Source of the DNA: an uncultured Treponema sp.
Lineage (GTDB): Bacteria; Spirochaetota; Spirochaetia; Treponematales; Treponemataceae
DNA: 34,353 nucleotides
Direction: 5' to 3'
Assembly (NCBI GenBank): GCA_945915085.1
Contig: CAMEET010000016.1
Coordinates: forward strand, 1 to 34,353
The translations under genes and the position numbers were made by a program. Position 1 is the stretch's first letter, and each line of letters starts with the position of its first letter. The notes below the pieces were generated by a model. That model was not told the DNA's origin, ran no database searches, and worked only from the letters and a program-made list of their open reading frames with translations. Shown here one piece after another: positions 22,238-30,975 of this stretch.

Positions 22238-22609
22238 ATGAAAAAATCTGAAAATCTGGACATTTGCTGTGAAATTCACAGAGAAACTGTTCATGAAATT
22301 GGAAAAATATTTCCTCAGGAACAAACTATGTTCTCTCTTTCTGATTTTTTTAAGCTTTTTGGGGACAACACTAGAATCAAGATTCTTTATTCACTTTTGA
22401 AAAATGAATTATGTGTATGCGACATTGCAGCGTTATTAAAAATGACTGTCTCTGCTATTTCCCATCAATTAAAATTGTTGAGGGAAGCAAATCTTGTAAA
22501 AACAAGGCGCGATGGCAAAGCAATTTTTTATTCGTTGGCTGATGAACATGTTTCAAAGATTATTGAATTTGGAATGGAACACATATTCGAAAAAGTTGTA
22601 GCGGAATAA
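22238..22609 (+). CDS. ArsR/SmtB-family zinc/cadmium-responsive repressor
   Basis: A 123-residue winged-helix repressor. Start 22238 is set by GGAGG five bases upstream; the track start at 22166 lies in the operator. The alpha-3 region has NELCVCDIAALL (C59, C61), the metal-binding ELCVCDL signature of CadC-type sensors, followed by the recognition helix SAISHQLKLLREANLV. The alpha-5 site is also complete: D102, H104, H115 and E118 (ADEHVSKIIEFGMEHIFE) match the SmtB pattern D-x-H-x10-H-x2-E. Having both sites suggests zinc and cadmium/lead sensing. It sits before the P-type ATPase it very likely controls, together with its own gene. Confidence 0.92.
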   Translation: MKKSENLDICCEIHRETVHEIGKIFPQEQTMFSLSDFFKLFGDNTRIKILYSLLKNELCVCDIAALLKMTVSAISHQLKLLREANLVKTRRDGKAIFYSLADEHVSKIIEFGMEHIFEKVVAE

Positions 22610-22636
22610 TCGGGTTCAAAACCTGTGAGCGCTGGG

Positions 22637-22724
22637 AGGGGCGCCGAAGGCGGTCACCGCAACGACGGGAGGAAACGTAGTGAACGACCAGAGTGAGGAG
22701 ACTGGAGCGACAGCGGAACCCCGT
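22637..22724. repeat. Dispersed repeat element A-like copy 3, reverse orientation
   Basis: On the minus strand it reads GGGGTTCCGCTGTCGCTCCAG ... GACCGCCTTCGGCGCCCC, matching GGGGTTCCGCTATCGCTCCAG ... GCTGCCTTCGGCACCCC of the copy at about 2338-2404, with a diverged middle. It is strongly GC-rich for this genome. It occupies the 164-base gap between arsR and the P-type ATPase; the reading frame of the ATPase stays open through part of it, which made the ORF track start at a GTG inside the repeat. Confidence 0.7.
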
Positions 22725-22773
22725 ACATAGCGTCCTCGAAGAGGCACAGCCAGATAAATCTAAAGAGGTTTTT

Positions 22774-24825
22774 ATGAAAGAAAAAGATAACGAACATAAT
22801 GAAAAATGCAGCTGTCATGAACATTCATATGGCGGTCATTCTCACAGAGGTCATTCGCACGAACATAGTCACGAACATGGACACGAGGGCAAGGAGCTTT
22901 CAACAAAAGGTTTGATTTTGGCGGCGTGTCTGTATGTCTGTGGAATTATTGTGGAACATCTGCCGGTGGAATCTTGGTTTGGTTTTTCGCAGTCTGTTCA
23001 CGAGGCGGCTGTTTTGGTTCTGCAGTTTTTTGCATACATAATTGCTGGAAAAAAAGTAATTTTGAATGCTGTAAGCAACATTATTCACGGCGAGTTTATG
23101 GACGAAGCGTTTTTAATGACGATTTCTTCTATTGGTGCGATTATTTTGGGAAAAGTCGAAGAGGCTACGGCTATTATGGTGCTGTATCAGGTGGGCGAAA
23201 AGTTTGAAGATTTTGCGGTGGATAAAAGTCGTCATTCTATCGAAGAAATTGCAAAATTGCGGCCTGACCATGCAACTTTGAAGTTGGAAAACGGTACTAA
23301 AAATGTGGCTGCAGATGAAGTTTCTACGGATTCTATCATTATTGTAAAACCTGGTGAACGTATTCCTATTGATGGTATTATTTCGGATGGCGAAAGTTTT
23401 CTGGATACTTCGGCATTGACTGGGGAAAGCATTCCAAAAAGGGTTTGTGCTGGTGACGAAGTTCTTTCTGGTTCTATTAACATTCAGGGAGTCTTGGAAA
23501 TTCGCACTACAAAACAAGCAGGAGATTCTGCTTTGTCTAGAATTCTTGAACTGGTAGAAAATGCTTCGGAAAATAAAACAAAATCTGAGCAGTTTGTTTC
23601 GCGTTTTGCAAAAGTTTACACTCCGATTGTTGTGTTTGCCGCACTTGCTGTGGCTGTAATTCCAGGTCTGGTGACTGGTTTTGCAAGTGGAAACTGGGCT
23701 TATGAGTCAAACTGGAGCATCTGGATTTACAGAGCATTGATGTTCCTTGTTGTCAGCTGCCCTTGTGCGCTTGTTATTTCTATTCCTCTTTCTTTCTGCG
23801 GTGGAATTACTTCCTGTGCGCGTCGTGGAATTCTGGTAAAAGGAAGCACTTATCTAGAAGCTCTTGCGAATACAAAAACTGCTGTTTTCGATAAAACTGG
23901 AACTTTGACTAAAGGAAATTTTGTTGTAACTCATATTCATGCAACGAATTCTGAAATCACGGAAGATGAGCTTCTTGCGCTTGCAACTCATACTGAAATG
24001 TTTTCAACTCATCCAATTTCTACTTCTCTCAAAGCTGCTCATCACGACAAATGTTGTGATACGGTTGTTCTTGAAGATGTTAACGAAATTACGAGCAAGG
24101 GAATCAAGGCTATTGTAAACGGCAAAGAAGTTTTGGCTGGAAACACAAAACTCATGAATGATTTTGCCATTGAATATAATGAATGTGCTGAACATCAGGA
24201 TGGAACTGTGATTCATGTAGCTTGCAACGGAATTTATTCTGGTCATATTGTAATCAGTGATGAAATAAAAGATGACAGCGAACTTACTGTAAAAGGTCTT
24301 AAGTCTGCTGGCGTCGAGAATATTGTAATGCTCACTGGTGATAATGAAAAAGCTGCTTACACTGTTGCATCAAAACTTGGACTTCACAAGGCTTATGGTC
24401 AGCTTTTAAGTGCTGATAAGCTTGCAAAAGTTGAAGAACTTCTCGGTGATCTTTCAAAAAATGGAAAAAAACGAGGTTCGCTGATTTTTGTTGGTGACGG
24501 TATTAATGACGCACCTGTTCTGGCACGCGCTGATGCTGGAATTGCAATGGGAGCAATGGGCTCTGATGCTGCCGTAGAAGCCAGTGATGTTATTATAATG
24601 GAAGATAAACCTTCCAAAATTGTGGAAGCAATTAAAATCAGCCGCAAAACGTTGAAAATCGTGTATGAAAACATTATCGGTTCGCTTGGAATAAAAGGTG
24701 CAATTCTGATTTGTTCTGCGTTTGGAATAACAAACATGTGGCTTGCAGTTTTTGGTGATGTCGGAGTTACAATTCTGGCTGTTTTGAATGCACTTCGACT
24801 TTTAAAAAAATCTAAAAAGTGTTAA
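22774..24825 (+). CDS. P1B-type heavy-metal efflux ATPase (Zn/Cd/Pb)
   Basis: 683 residues from the ATG at 22774, which has AAAGAGG six bases upstream; the track start 22693 is a GTG in a repeat. Cytoplasmic-membrane pump expelling divalent metals. The N terminus (residues 8-38) is a His-rich tail (HSYGGHSHRGHSHEHSHEHGHEG) replacing the usual CxxC HMA domain. Further: TGES (216-219) in the actuator, SCPCAL with metal-binding CPC (329-331), phosphorylation DKTGT (D373), STHPIS (HP motif) and GDGINDAP. CPC and the final LAVFGDVGVTILAVLNALRLL segment fit the ZntA/CadA/ZiaA group. Controlled with the upstream ArsR gene; trmJ follows after 9 bases. Confidence 0.94.
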   Translation: MKEKDNEHNEKCSCHEHSYGGHSHRGHSHEHSHEHGHEGKELSTKGLILAACLYVCGIIVEHLPVESWFGFSQSVHEAAVLVLQFFAYIIAGKKVILNAVSNIIHGEFMDEAFLMTISSIGAIILGKVEEATAIMVLYQVGEKFEDFAVDKSRHSIEEIAKLRPDHATLKLENGTKNVAADEVSTDSIIIVKPGERIPIDGIISDGESFLDTSALTGESIPKRVCAGDEVLSGSINIQGVLEIRTTKQAGDSALSRILELVENASENKTKSEQFVSRFAKVYTPIVVFAALAVAVIPGLVTGFASGNWAYESNWSIWIYRALMFLVVSCPCALVISIPLSFCGGITSCARRGILVKGSTYLEALANTKTAVFDKTGTLTKGNFVVTHIHATNSEITEDELLALATHTEMFSTHPISTSLKAAHHDKCCDTVVLEDVNEITSKGIKAIVNGKEVLAGNTKLMNDFAIEYNECAEHQDGTVIHVACNGIYSGHIVISDEIKDDSELTVKGLKSAGVENIVMLTGDNEKAAYTVASKLGLHKAYGQLLSADKLAKVEELLGDLSKNGKKRGSLIFVGDGINDAPVLARADAGIAMGAMGSDAAVEASDVIIMEDKPSKIVEAIKISRKTLKIVYENIIGSLGIKGAILICSAFGITNMWLAVFGDVGVTILAVLNALRLLKKSKKC

Positions 24826-24834
24826 AACATATTT

Positions 24835-25572
24835 ATGAAACTTTCTGATATTGTTATTGTACTTGATCATCCAGATGAATCGCGGAATATTGGTGCGGCG
24901 TGCCGTGCCATGGCAAACAATGATATTTGTGATTTGCGCATTGTAGGAAAAAAAGATGATTATGATATTGAGCATATTCATGTGCTTGCAATTCATGCCA
25001 GTGGAATTTTTGACAATGCACATTTTTATGATTCCATTCGTGATGCGACAAAAGACTGTGCAATTTGTGCAGGAACTACGCGAAGACGCGGCAAAAAAAG
25101 GGGAAAACTGCTTTTACCTGAAGAATTTGCAGATTTTGCTGATTTACAGACTTCAAATGGTGCAAAAGTAGCCGTTGTTTTTGGTAATGAACGCACTGGA
25201 TTAACTGATTCTCAACTTGATGATTGTAATGTCGGCGTAACTATTCCTTCTTCCTCTGATTTTGGTTCGTTAAATCTCAGTCACGCTGTGCAGATAATGA
25301 GTTATCACCTTTTTAGAAAATCACTTTCTGCCAAGAATGTTGTTCAAGCCGGTTACACTCCCCTTTCGCTTGAACGTATTGACAAAACTGTGCAGAACAT
25401 TACCGATGATATGCAGAAAATTGGATTTTTTAAAATGCCAGGTCGCGAAGATATGGAAAATTTCTGGCGGAGCATTTTATCACGGGCAAGTCTTTCTGAA
25501 GGCGAAGCAAAGTATCTGGAAAAAACTTTCTCAAAAATTGCTGGTTTATCCAAAAAAAATCTGATAGAATAA
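24835..25572 (+). CDS. trmJ: TrmH-family (TrmJ-like) tRNA 2'-O-methyltransferase
   Basis: A 245-residue SPOUT-class SAM-dependent methyltransferase, most like TrmJ, which methylates the ribose of tRNA nucleotide 32. Motif 1 is at the N terminus (VLDHPDESRNIGAACRAMANN), motif 2 is VVFGNERTGLTDSQL, and motif 3 is IPSSSDFGSLNLSHAVQIMSYHLF, forming the knotted SAM site. The C-terminal tail is helical, as in TrmJ. It begins 9 bases after the ATPase stop, with no Shine-Dalgarno, perhaps translated by coupling. The HAD gene follows after 4 bases. Confidence 0.88.
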   Translation: MKLSDIVIVLDHPDESRNIGAACRAMANNDICDLRIVGKKDDYDIEHIHVLAIHASGIFDNAHFYDSIRDATKDCAICAGTTRRRGKKRGKLLLPEEFADFADLQTSNGAKVAVVFGNERTGLTDSQLDDCNVGVTIPSSSDFGSLNLSHAVQIMSYHLFRKSLSAKNVVQAGYTPLSLERIDKTVQNITDDMQKIGFFKMPGREDMENFWRSILSRASLSEGEAKYLEKTFSKIAGLSKKNLIE

Positions 25573-25576
25573 AATT

Positions 25577-26272
25577 ATGAAAATTTCTCATCTCCTTTTT
25601 GATTTAGACAATACGTTGTATCCTTCAAGTTCGCAGATGGACGCTGGAATTACACGCCGCATGCTTGAATGTGTTGCAGAATATTTTAAATGCGATTTTG
25701 AAACTGCCGTGGAGTTGCGCAAAAAAAATATCATTCATTTTTCTACAACACTCGAATGGCTGCGTGCAGAAGGTTTTACTGATATTGAAGCTTTTTTTGC
25801 TCACGTTCATCCGAAAAACGAAGCTGACGAACTGCAGCCTCAACTTGGGTTCCGCGAATTTCTGCTTTCCCTTGATTATCCCAAATCCATTCTGACGAAT
25901 GCGCCCATGGAACATGCTCAACGGGTTTTACAAAAATTAGGCATTTCTGACCTTTTCGATAACATTACTGATATTCGTGACGCAAAACTTCTTGGAAAGC
26001 CTTATCCTCACTCTTATTCTGCAGCTTTAAAAAAATCGGGGACAAACCTTGAAGATACGCTTTTTTTTGATGATATGCAAAAATATACTGACGGCTGGAC
26101 TGCAATGGGCGGAACTGCGATTTTGATTGGTGACAAAAACGGTCGTCCTCTTTCTGATGACGCAGAATCTCTTTTACAAGCTCGGAAAATGAATTCTGGC
26201 AGATCTGGAAAAACAATCAGACTTAGTTCAATTTATGATTTTCCTGCAATTATTGATACATTGAAAGACTAA
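25577..26272 (+). CDS. HAD-superfamily hydrolase, pyrimidine 5'-nucleotidase-like
   Basis: A 231-residue HAD phosphatase with FDLDNTLYP (10-18; DxDxT nucleophile motif), a helical cap (about 20-95), SILTNAP (motif II Thr), KPYPHSY (motif III Lys) and LFFDDMQKY (motif IV). The FDLDNTLYPSSS start and the following MxxYV-like cap match the pyrimidine 5'-nucleotidase (SDT1-like) subgroup. No Shine-Dalgarno is present; TGATAGAAT, an extended -10, lies six bases before the ATG, a possible further leaderless start. Alternatively it is translated by coupling from trmJ, whose stop is 4 bases away. Confidence 0.85.
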   Translation: MKISHLLFDLDNTLYPSSSQMDAGITRRMLECVAEYFKCDFETAVELRKKNIIHFSTTLEWLRAEGFTDIEAFFAHVHPKNEADELQPQLGFREFLLSLDYPKSILTNAPMEHAQRVLQKLGISDLFDNITDIRDAKLLGKPYPHSYSAALKKSGTNLEDTLFFDDMQKYTDGWTAMGGTAILIGDKNGRPLSDDAESLLQARKMNSGRSGKTIRLSSIYDFPAIIDTLKD

Positions 26273-26289
26273 AGTTAGGAGCGTTAATT

Positions 26290-27240
26290 ATGAAAATTCT
26301 TTGCATCTGTTTAAGTTCGACTATCCAGCGAACAATTCATTTTGAAAATCTGATGCTTTCAAAAGTAAATCGTTCAAGAAATTATCGTCAGGACGCTTCT
26401 GGAAAAGCAGTGAATTCCGCACGAGTTTTGAATCAACTGGAAAAGAATTGTACAATAACTTTATGTCCGTTGGGTGAAAAAAATCTGGAACTTTTCACAA
26501 CGCTAGCGCAAAAAGACGGTTTATCTCTAAAAACTCTTTCCATTCCAGGTTTTACACGCGAATGTTGGACTTTGCTCGATGATTCAGCAAACACGACCAC
26601 AGAACTTGTTGTAAGTGAACCAGTATTATCATTGAAAAATAATAATTTTACTCAAAAAGAACTTGAACTACTTCAAAATATAAATGAAAAGTTTTTAGAA
26701 CTTGTAAAACAAACTATTTGCGATGTGGATGCCGTTTTGCTCGCTGGAAGCAGACCAGATTTTTGGGATAAAAATTTATACGCCGACATTTCTTCGATTG
26801 CAAAACAAATGGACAAATTCTTTTTGGCTGATTTCATTGGTGATGATTTGAAAAATGTCATCGAAAAAGCAGTTCCTTCTGTCATTAAGATTAATGATGA
26901 AGAATTCCTGCAGACTTTTTCAAAATCAACTTCTTTATCGCAGAATCAGATTACCGATTTGGAATTCAAAGAATTGATTTGTCAGAAAAGTGCAGAATTA
27001 AAAAATATGATAATTGTGACACGCGGAACAAAATCTACGTATGCAGCAAACAAAGGGATTTTTTTTGAATGTCCAACTGAAAAAGTTTATCCTGTAAATA
27101 CAACAGCATGTGGTGACAGTTTTAACGCAGGATTTCTATATGAATATTTAAAAACAAATGACTTTGAATCTTCCCTCAAAAAAGGAACTTGGTGCGCAGC
27201 CCGCAATGCTGAAAGAGATTGTCCAGGTACAATTTATTAA
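26290..27240 (+). CDS. PfkB-family sugar (phosphate) kinase, FruK/LacC-like
   Basis: A 316-residue ribokinase-fold kinase. The N-terminal substrate motif reads ASGKAVNSARVLNQL, a variant of the GGKGxNxARVL seen in 1-phosphofructokinase and tagatose-6-phosphate kinase. The C-terminal catalytic signature is NTTACGDSFNAGFLYEYL with the general base Asp, and VTRGTKSTYAAN precedes it. Loss of one Gly in the first motif leaves the substrate uncertain. AGGAG lies nine bases before the ATG. Last gene of the plus-strand run that includes trmJ and the HAD gene (17-base gap). Confidence 0.83.
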   Translation: MKILCICLSSTIQRTIHFENLMLSKVNRSRNYRQDASGKAVNSARVLNQLEKNCTITLCPLGEKNLELFTTLAQKDGLSLKTLSIPGFTRECWTLLDDSANTTTELVVSEPVLSLKNNNFTQKELELLQNINEKFLELVKQTICDVDAVLLAGSRPDFWDKNLYADISSIAKQMDKFFLADFIGDDLKNVIEKAVPSVIKINDEEFLQTFSKSTSLSQNQITDLEFKELICQKSAELKNMIIVTRGTKSTYAANKGIFFECPTEKVYPVNTTACGDSFNAGFLYEYLKTNDFESSLKKGTWCAARNAERDCPGTIY

Positions 27241-27252
27241 CAAATCAATAAT

Positions 27253-27289
27253 AAAAAAAGGATTTACAACTTTAATTATTGTAAATCCT
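27253..27289 (-). terminator. Terminator after tRNA-CAT
   Basis: Perfect 11-bp stem AGGATTTACAA (27259-27269) / TTGTAAATCCT (27279-27289) with a 9-base loop and a seven-T run on the minus strand. It lies between the tRNA and the PfkB stop and may act weakly on the plus strand as well. Confidence 0.9.
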
Positions 27290-27295
27290 AAAAAC

Positions 27296-27368
27296 TGGGC
27301 CATCTTAGATTTGAACTAAGGACCAAAGGATTATGAGTCCTCTGCTCTAACCGCTGAGCTAATGGCCC
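27296..27368 (-). tRNA. tRNA with CAT anticodon, probably tRNA-Ile2 (lysidine type)
   Basis: A 73-base cloverleaf: acceptor GGGCCAT / ATGGCCC, D arm TTAGCTCAGCGGTTAGAGCA, anticodon arm AGGA-CTCATAA-TCCT, T arm GTTCAAATC. CCA is not encoded. TTAGCTCAG-GGTTAGAGCA...GACTCATAATC..TTGGTC is closest to minor tRNA-Ile (CAT, modified by TilS to read AUA). Elongator tRNA-Met is the alternative; initiator is excluded because the acceptor 1:72 pair is a normal G-C. Confidence 0.9.
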
Positions 27369-27380
27369 GAATTGAAATAA

Positions 27381-27410
27381 ATTATATCATAAAACTTGTG
27401 GTTTAGTCAA
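27381..27410 (-). promoter_or_regulatory. Promoter of tRNA-CAT
   Basis: Minus strand: TTGACT (27405-27410), 18-base spacer, TATAAT (27381-27386); the tRNA begins 13 bases later. Confidence 0.8.
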
Positions 27411-27455
27411 TAATTCAATTCATAATCTGTCAACAATCAATATCCAAATTAACTG

Positions 27456-29300
27456 TTATTCTACTGTTACTGATTTTGCAAGATTCCTTGGTTTATCAGG
27501 GTCGTAACCGCGCTGAATTGCACAATAATATGCAAAAAGCTGTGTCGGAATAACGGTGAGCAAGCTTGCCAAAGTTGAAGAACATTCTGGAATCTGAAAA
27601 ATCTCGTCTGCTTTTCCATCAAATGCACCAGTTTTATCCTGAGTGATTACAAGGACAGTTGCGCCACGGCTTTTTACTTCAACCATGTTGGAACCAATTT
27701 TTTCATAAAGGTCAGGTTCACTTGCAATAGCAACGACAAGTGTTTTATCATCTATCAACGCGATTGGACCGTGTTTCAATTCTCCTGCTGCAAACGCTTC
27801 TGAATGCATGTAAGAAACTTCCTTTAACTTCAAAGCTGATTCCAATGAAGTTGCACTGTCAAACTGACGTCCAATATAAAAAATCTTATCTTTATTAAAT
27901 TGTCGGCTTGCAAATTTCTGAATTGTTTCCTTGCCATCCAAAATTGTCTGGATTTTTTCTGGAATTGATTCCAACTCTGTTAAAAGTTTTACAGAATCTT
28001 CTTCCGAAAGTGTACCGCGTAGTTTTCCAGCTTTAATTGCCAAAAGGAACATGCACAAAACTTGTGTTGTATACGCCTTTGTTGAGGCAACTGCAATTTC
28101 AGGACCGGCCAATGTATAAATTACATCATCAGCTTCACGGCTTACTGTTGAACCAACGCAGTTTGTGATGGCAACAACTTTCAGACCGTTCTGTTTTGCA
28201 AGACGCAAAGCACTAAGCGTATCAGCAGTTTCTCCAGATTGTGAAACAACAATGAATATATCATCTTTATCTAAAATAGGATTTCTGTAGCGGAATTCTG
28301 ATGCAACATCAACATCAACTTTCATGCGTGCAATTTTTTCAAAAGCATATTTTGCAACTACTCCGGCATGGTATGCAGTTCCACACGCTGTAATCACAAC
28401 GCGGCGAGCTTTTTTCCATGCTTCATCCATTTTATTTTCTTCGAAATAAACATCAGTTGGGTTTCCGTTACCATCTTTTATGATTCTTGGACGCATTGTA
28501 TCTGTCAAACCTTTTGGCTGTTCATGAATTTCTTTAATCATAAAATGTTCATAACCGCCTTTTTCCGCAGCATCCATATCCCATTCAACATGGCTTGGTT
28601 CCTTGATGATTTTTTCGCCTTCAAAATTAAACAAATCAACATGATCTGTATAAAGAACGGCGAGCTCTTTTTCTCCAAGATAATAAACATCACGAGTATG
28701 TTCCAAAAGAGCCGGCACATCTGATGCAATAAAGTTTTCGCCTTTTCCAAGTCCAATTACAAGAGGACTTTCTTTTCGGCAGCAAATCACTCTGTCCGGA
28801 TAATCTTTACAGACAACTCCAAGTGCATAAGAACCTTCAACCACATGAAGAACTTCCAGCACTGCTTTAAAAATATCTTTATGCTGTTTGTAAGCTTTAT
28901 CAATCAGATGAACAACAACTTCTGTATCAGTTTGCGATTTGAAAACAACACCCTGTGCCTGCAGTTTTGCTTTAAGTTCCGCATAATTTTCTATAATTCC
29001 ATTGTGAACAATTGAAATTGAACCGTCCATGCTTGCATGTGGGTGACTGTTTGTATCACTTGGCTCACCGTGCGTGGCCCATCTTGTATGCCCGATTCCA
29101 ACAGTTCCTTTTATAACTTCGTCTGCAATTTTTTCTTCCAAAAACTTCAAAGCACCTTTACATTTTCTCACAATAATATCTTCGCCTTCAATTATTGCAA
29201 TTCCAGCACTGTCGTATCCACGATACTCAAGTTTTTTAAGAGCATTTATCAAAATCTGTGATGCATTTTTACATCCGACATAACCTACAATACCACACAT
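27456..29300 (-). CDS. glmS: Glutamine--fructose-6-phosphate aminotransferase (isomerising)
   Basis: A 614-residue enzyme making glucosamine 6-phosphate for peptidoglycan. The N-terminal glutaminase domain starts MCGIVGYVG, where Cys2 is the nucleophile after Met removal, followed by GHTRWATHGEP. Two SIS isomerase domains follow (TACGTAYHAGVVAK, VSQSGETADTL; then GRQFDSATSLESALKLKEVSYMHSEAFAAGELKHGPIALI), and the C terminus ends PRNLAKSVTVE as in GlmS. A GGGGGAT ribosome-binding site precedes the ATG. The leader of about 55 bases is too short for a glmS ribozyme and none is seen. Confidence 0.97.
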   Translation of the reverse strand: MCGIVGYVGCKNASQILINALKKLEYRGYDSAGIAIIEGEDIIVRKCKGALKFLEEKIADEVIKGTVGIGHTRWATHGEPSDTNSHPHASMDGSISIVHNGIIENYAELKAKLQAQGVVFKSQTDTEVVVHLIDKAYKQHKDIFKAVLEVLHVVEGSYALGVVCKDYPDRVICCRKESPLVIGLGKGENFIASDVPALLEHTRDVYYLGEKELAVLYTDHVDLFNFEGEKIIKEPSHVEWDMDAAEKGGYEHFMIKEIHEQPKGLTDTMRPRIIKDGNGNPTDVYFEENKMDEAWKKARRVVITACGTAYHAGVVAKYAFEKIARMKVDVDVASEFRYRNPILDKDDIFIVVSQSGETADTLSALRLAKQNGLKVVAITNCVGSTVSREADDVIYTLAGPEIAVASTKAYTTQVLCMFLLAIKAGKLRGTLSEEDSVKLLTELESIPEKIQTILDGKETIQKFASRQFNKDKIFYIGRQFDSATSLESALKLKEVSYMHSEAFAAGELKHGPIALIDDKTLVVAIASEPDLYEKIGSNMVEVKSRGATVLVITQDKTGAFDGKADEIFQIPECSSTLASLLTVIPTQLFAYYCAIQRGYDPDKPRNLAKSVTVE

Positions 29301-29362
29301 ATATCCCCCATCATCTTAGAAAAAAAATATGACTTCAAATATTCATTAATTATAACTAAATT

Positions 29363-29391
29363 ATTATAACAAGTTTTTGCCATTTTCTCAA
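29363..29391 (-). promoter_or_regulatory. Promoter of glmS
   Basis: Minus strand: TTGAGA (29386-29391), 17-base spacer, TATAAT (29363-29368). A 10-bp inverted repeat AATCAAAATG (29390-29399) / CATTTTGATT (29425-29434) sits immediately upstream, touching the -35. Confidence 0.8.
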
Positions 29392-29435
29392 TCAAAATGA
29401 TATTAAATTACTTTGATTAAAATACATTTTGATTA

Positions 29436-30074
29436 TCACTTTTTTATATTTTTTATAAAAAATTCCATTCTTGAAAGAATTTCATCTATTTTATTTCCAT
29501 AATTTGGATCCGTTGCCCATGTTCCTGTCAGACCAAAAATATCTGTTACGAATTTTGTTTTGTGAACCCAATGATAACGTGGATCAATCAGCTGATTATT
29601 TAACTGAACGTCCTGTGTTGTTGCGTAAGCCTGAAGATGCTGAATGTGAGCCCGTACACCAAGTTGTTCAGTTTCAAATTTTTCACCTGGATGATCTGCG
29701 TCCATCGCTCCTAGTCCACAATAATTATGAAAATCAGGTTGAACCAGTCCTCCAAATCTCAAAAAACCTGTTTCTAGACACATCTGTGCAAAAGCAACGT
29801 CGGAATTAATGTTTTCCATTGCAGCTTCTTGAATATAAAAACCTGCAAATTCCAAAATAAAATCTTTTTCTATCTGCTGATTATTCATCAGAAAAAAATC
29901 TGCAAGTTCCACAGCGGAAAACTGCCCCGCACCTAAAATTTCTCGTGAAAGTTTTATTTCTTTTTCAGGGGGCGTTGGAACAGTTTTACAGGAAAAAAAA
30001 CAGTTCAAAATCATCAGAAAGAATACACTTGAAATCCATTTTCCAAAATAATTTTTTATCTTTTTGCTATTCAT
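29436..30074 (-). CDS. Glucosaminidase-domain lipoprotein (peptidoglycan hydrolase, GH73-like)
   Basis: About 212 residues. A signal peptide (SVFFLMILNCFFSC) ends with a lipobox-type Cys near residue 30, followed by KTVPTPPEKE, so it is likely a lipoprotein. The mature part matches the LytG/FlgJ-like glucosaminidase domain: FAQMCLETGFLRFGG with the catalytic Glu, NYCGLGAMD, LGVRAHIQHLQAYAT and GTWATDPNYGNKI near the end. It would cut beta-N-acetylglucosaminyl bonds in peptidoglycan. AAGG lies six bases before the ATG at 30074; the track ATG at 30080 abuts it directly. glmS is downstream on the same strand but has its own promoter. Confidence 0.88.
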   Translation of the reverse strand: MNSKKIKNYFGKWISSVFFLMILNCFFSCKTVPTPPEKEIKLSREILGAGQFSAVELADFFLMNNQQIEKDFILEFAGFYIQEAAMENINSDVAFAQMCLETGFLRFGGLVQPDFHNYCGLGAMDADHPGEKFETEQLGVRAHIQHLQAYATTQDVQLNNQLIDPRYHWVHKTKFVTDIFGLTGTWATDPNYGNKIDEILSRMEFFIKNIKK

Positions 30075-30217
30075 ATTCATCCTTTTTTTTAATCGTGGTT
30101 ATATTTTTTTTCATTATCGGATAGAAAAAAACACTTCTAAAAAAAAATTTAATCTTTTTTTGCAATTTTTTTTATTTTTATGTCTATTTTTGATATAGTT
30201 AATCCAAATTTATATAT

Positions 30218-30883
30218 ATGAAAAAAATAAATTTAAATAAACCTGATATTCGGGAAAAATCATTAAAATTTGGAATGTCATATCCTTTTGATGAAGAACT
30301 GGTTATGCTTATTCTTGGCTCGGGTTCAAAACAAGTTCCAATTGAAATAATGTCTGAAAAAATCATTGACGTGCTTGACTGTTCTGATGCAAATGAAATT
30401 GTTAAAAATCTCATGCAGATTAAGGGCGTTGGAGAAAGTAAAGCTCTGGCTGTAGCTGCAGCTCTGGAACTTGGTCGCAGACGAAGCAGGCATTTAAGAG
30501 CTCCAATTAAAACACCGCAAGACATACTTTCTTTTGTGCGGAATTATTCTGTCAGTCAAAAAGAACACTTTCTTGTGGTGACATTGAACGGAGGGCATGA
30601 AATTATTCAGATTCATTGTGTTTCTGTTGGTACACTGAATAAAACTTTAATTCATCCCCGTGAAGTTTTTGAACTGGCAATAAAAGAAAATGCTGCTGCA
30701 ATTATTTTATGTCACAATCATCCTTCTGGAAACTGTAATCCTTCATCGGAAGACATCGAAACTACAAGAACTCTACTGGAAGCTTCGTTCATCATGGGCA
30801 TAAAGATTCTGGACCACATAATAATTGACTGTGAAAACTATTTTAGTTTTGTAGAACACAATCTTCTGTTTCTTGATGAATAA
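30218..30883 (+). CDS. radC: RadC family JAB-domain protein
   Basis: A 221-residue RadC-type protein. Residues about 60-90 form a helix-hairpin-helix (IKGVGESKALAVAAALELGRR), and the C-terminal MPN/JAB domain has the metal-binding ILCHNHPSGNCNPSSEDI signature. Despite the name, a DNA-repair role of the family is not established. No Shine-Dalgarno is apparent and TTTATATAT precedes the ATG directly. Upstream is a 137-base AT-rich gap shared with the divergent glucosaminidase gene; no good promoter could be assigned there. It converges on uvrB. Confidence 0.93.
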   Translation: MKKINLNKPDIREKSLKFGMSYPFDEELVMLILGSGSKQVPIEIMSEKIIDVLDCSDANEIVKNLMQIKGVGESKALAVAAALELGRRRSRHLRAPIKTPQDILSFVRNYSVSQKEHFLVVTLNGGHEIIQIHCVSVGTLNKTLIHPREVFELAIKENAAAIILCHNHPSGNCNPSSEDIETTRTLLEASFIMGIKILDHIIIDCENYFSFVEHNLLFLDE

Positions 30884-30929
30884 AAAATCGTTTCTCTTCA
30901 TTTTTTTTACTTAAGAAAACAAAACATGC

Positions 30930-30963
30930 GGAAACACTCAAAAAATTTATTTTCAGTGTTTCC
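30930..30963. terminator. Hairpin between convergent radC and uvrB
   Basis: GGAAACACT / AGTGTTTCC, a perfect 9-bp stem around a 16-base AT-rich loop. Both sides are T-rich (GAATATTTTTATC on plus, ATGTTTTGTTTTC on minus) but no clean U run follows, so it is a likely but moderate bidirectional terminator. Confidence 0.6.
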
Positions 30964-30975
30964 TGAATATTTTTA

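Noticed and set aside
28368-28724. Long antisense ORFs inside glmS, GH115, pfk and uvrB
   Set aside because: They are shadows opposite well-identified genes, without ribosome-binding sites or domain features.
29301-29362. glmS ribozyme
   Set aside because: The predicted leader is about 55 bases and AT-rich; the conserved ribozyme core cannot fit.
30081-30217. Promoters of radC and the glucosaminidase gene in their shared gap
   Set aside because: Several TTGATA- and TATAGT-like matches exist, but spacers do not fit and the region is nearly pure A/T, so any match is weak evidence.
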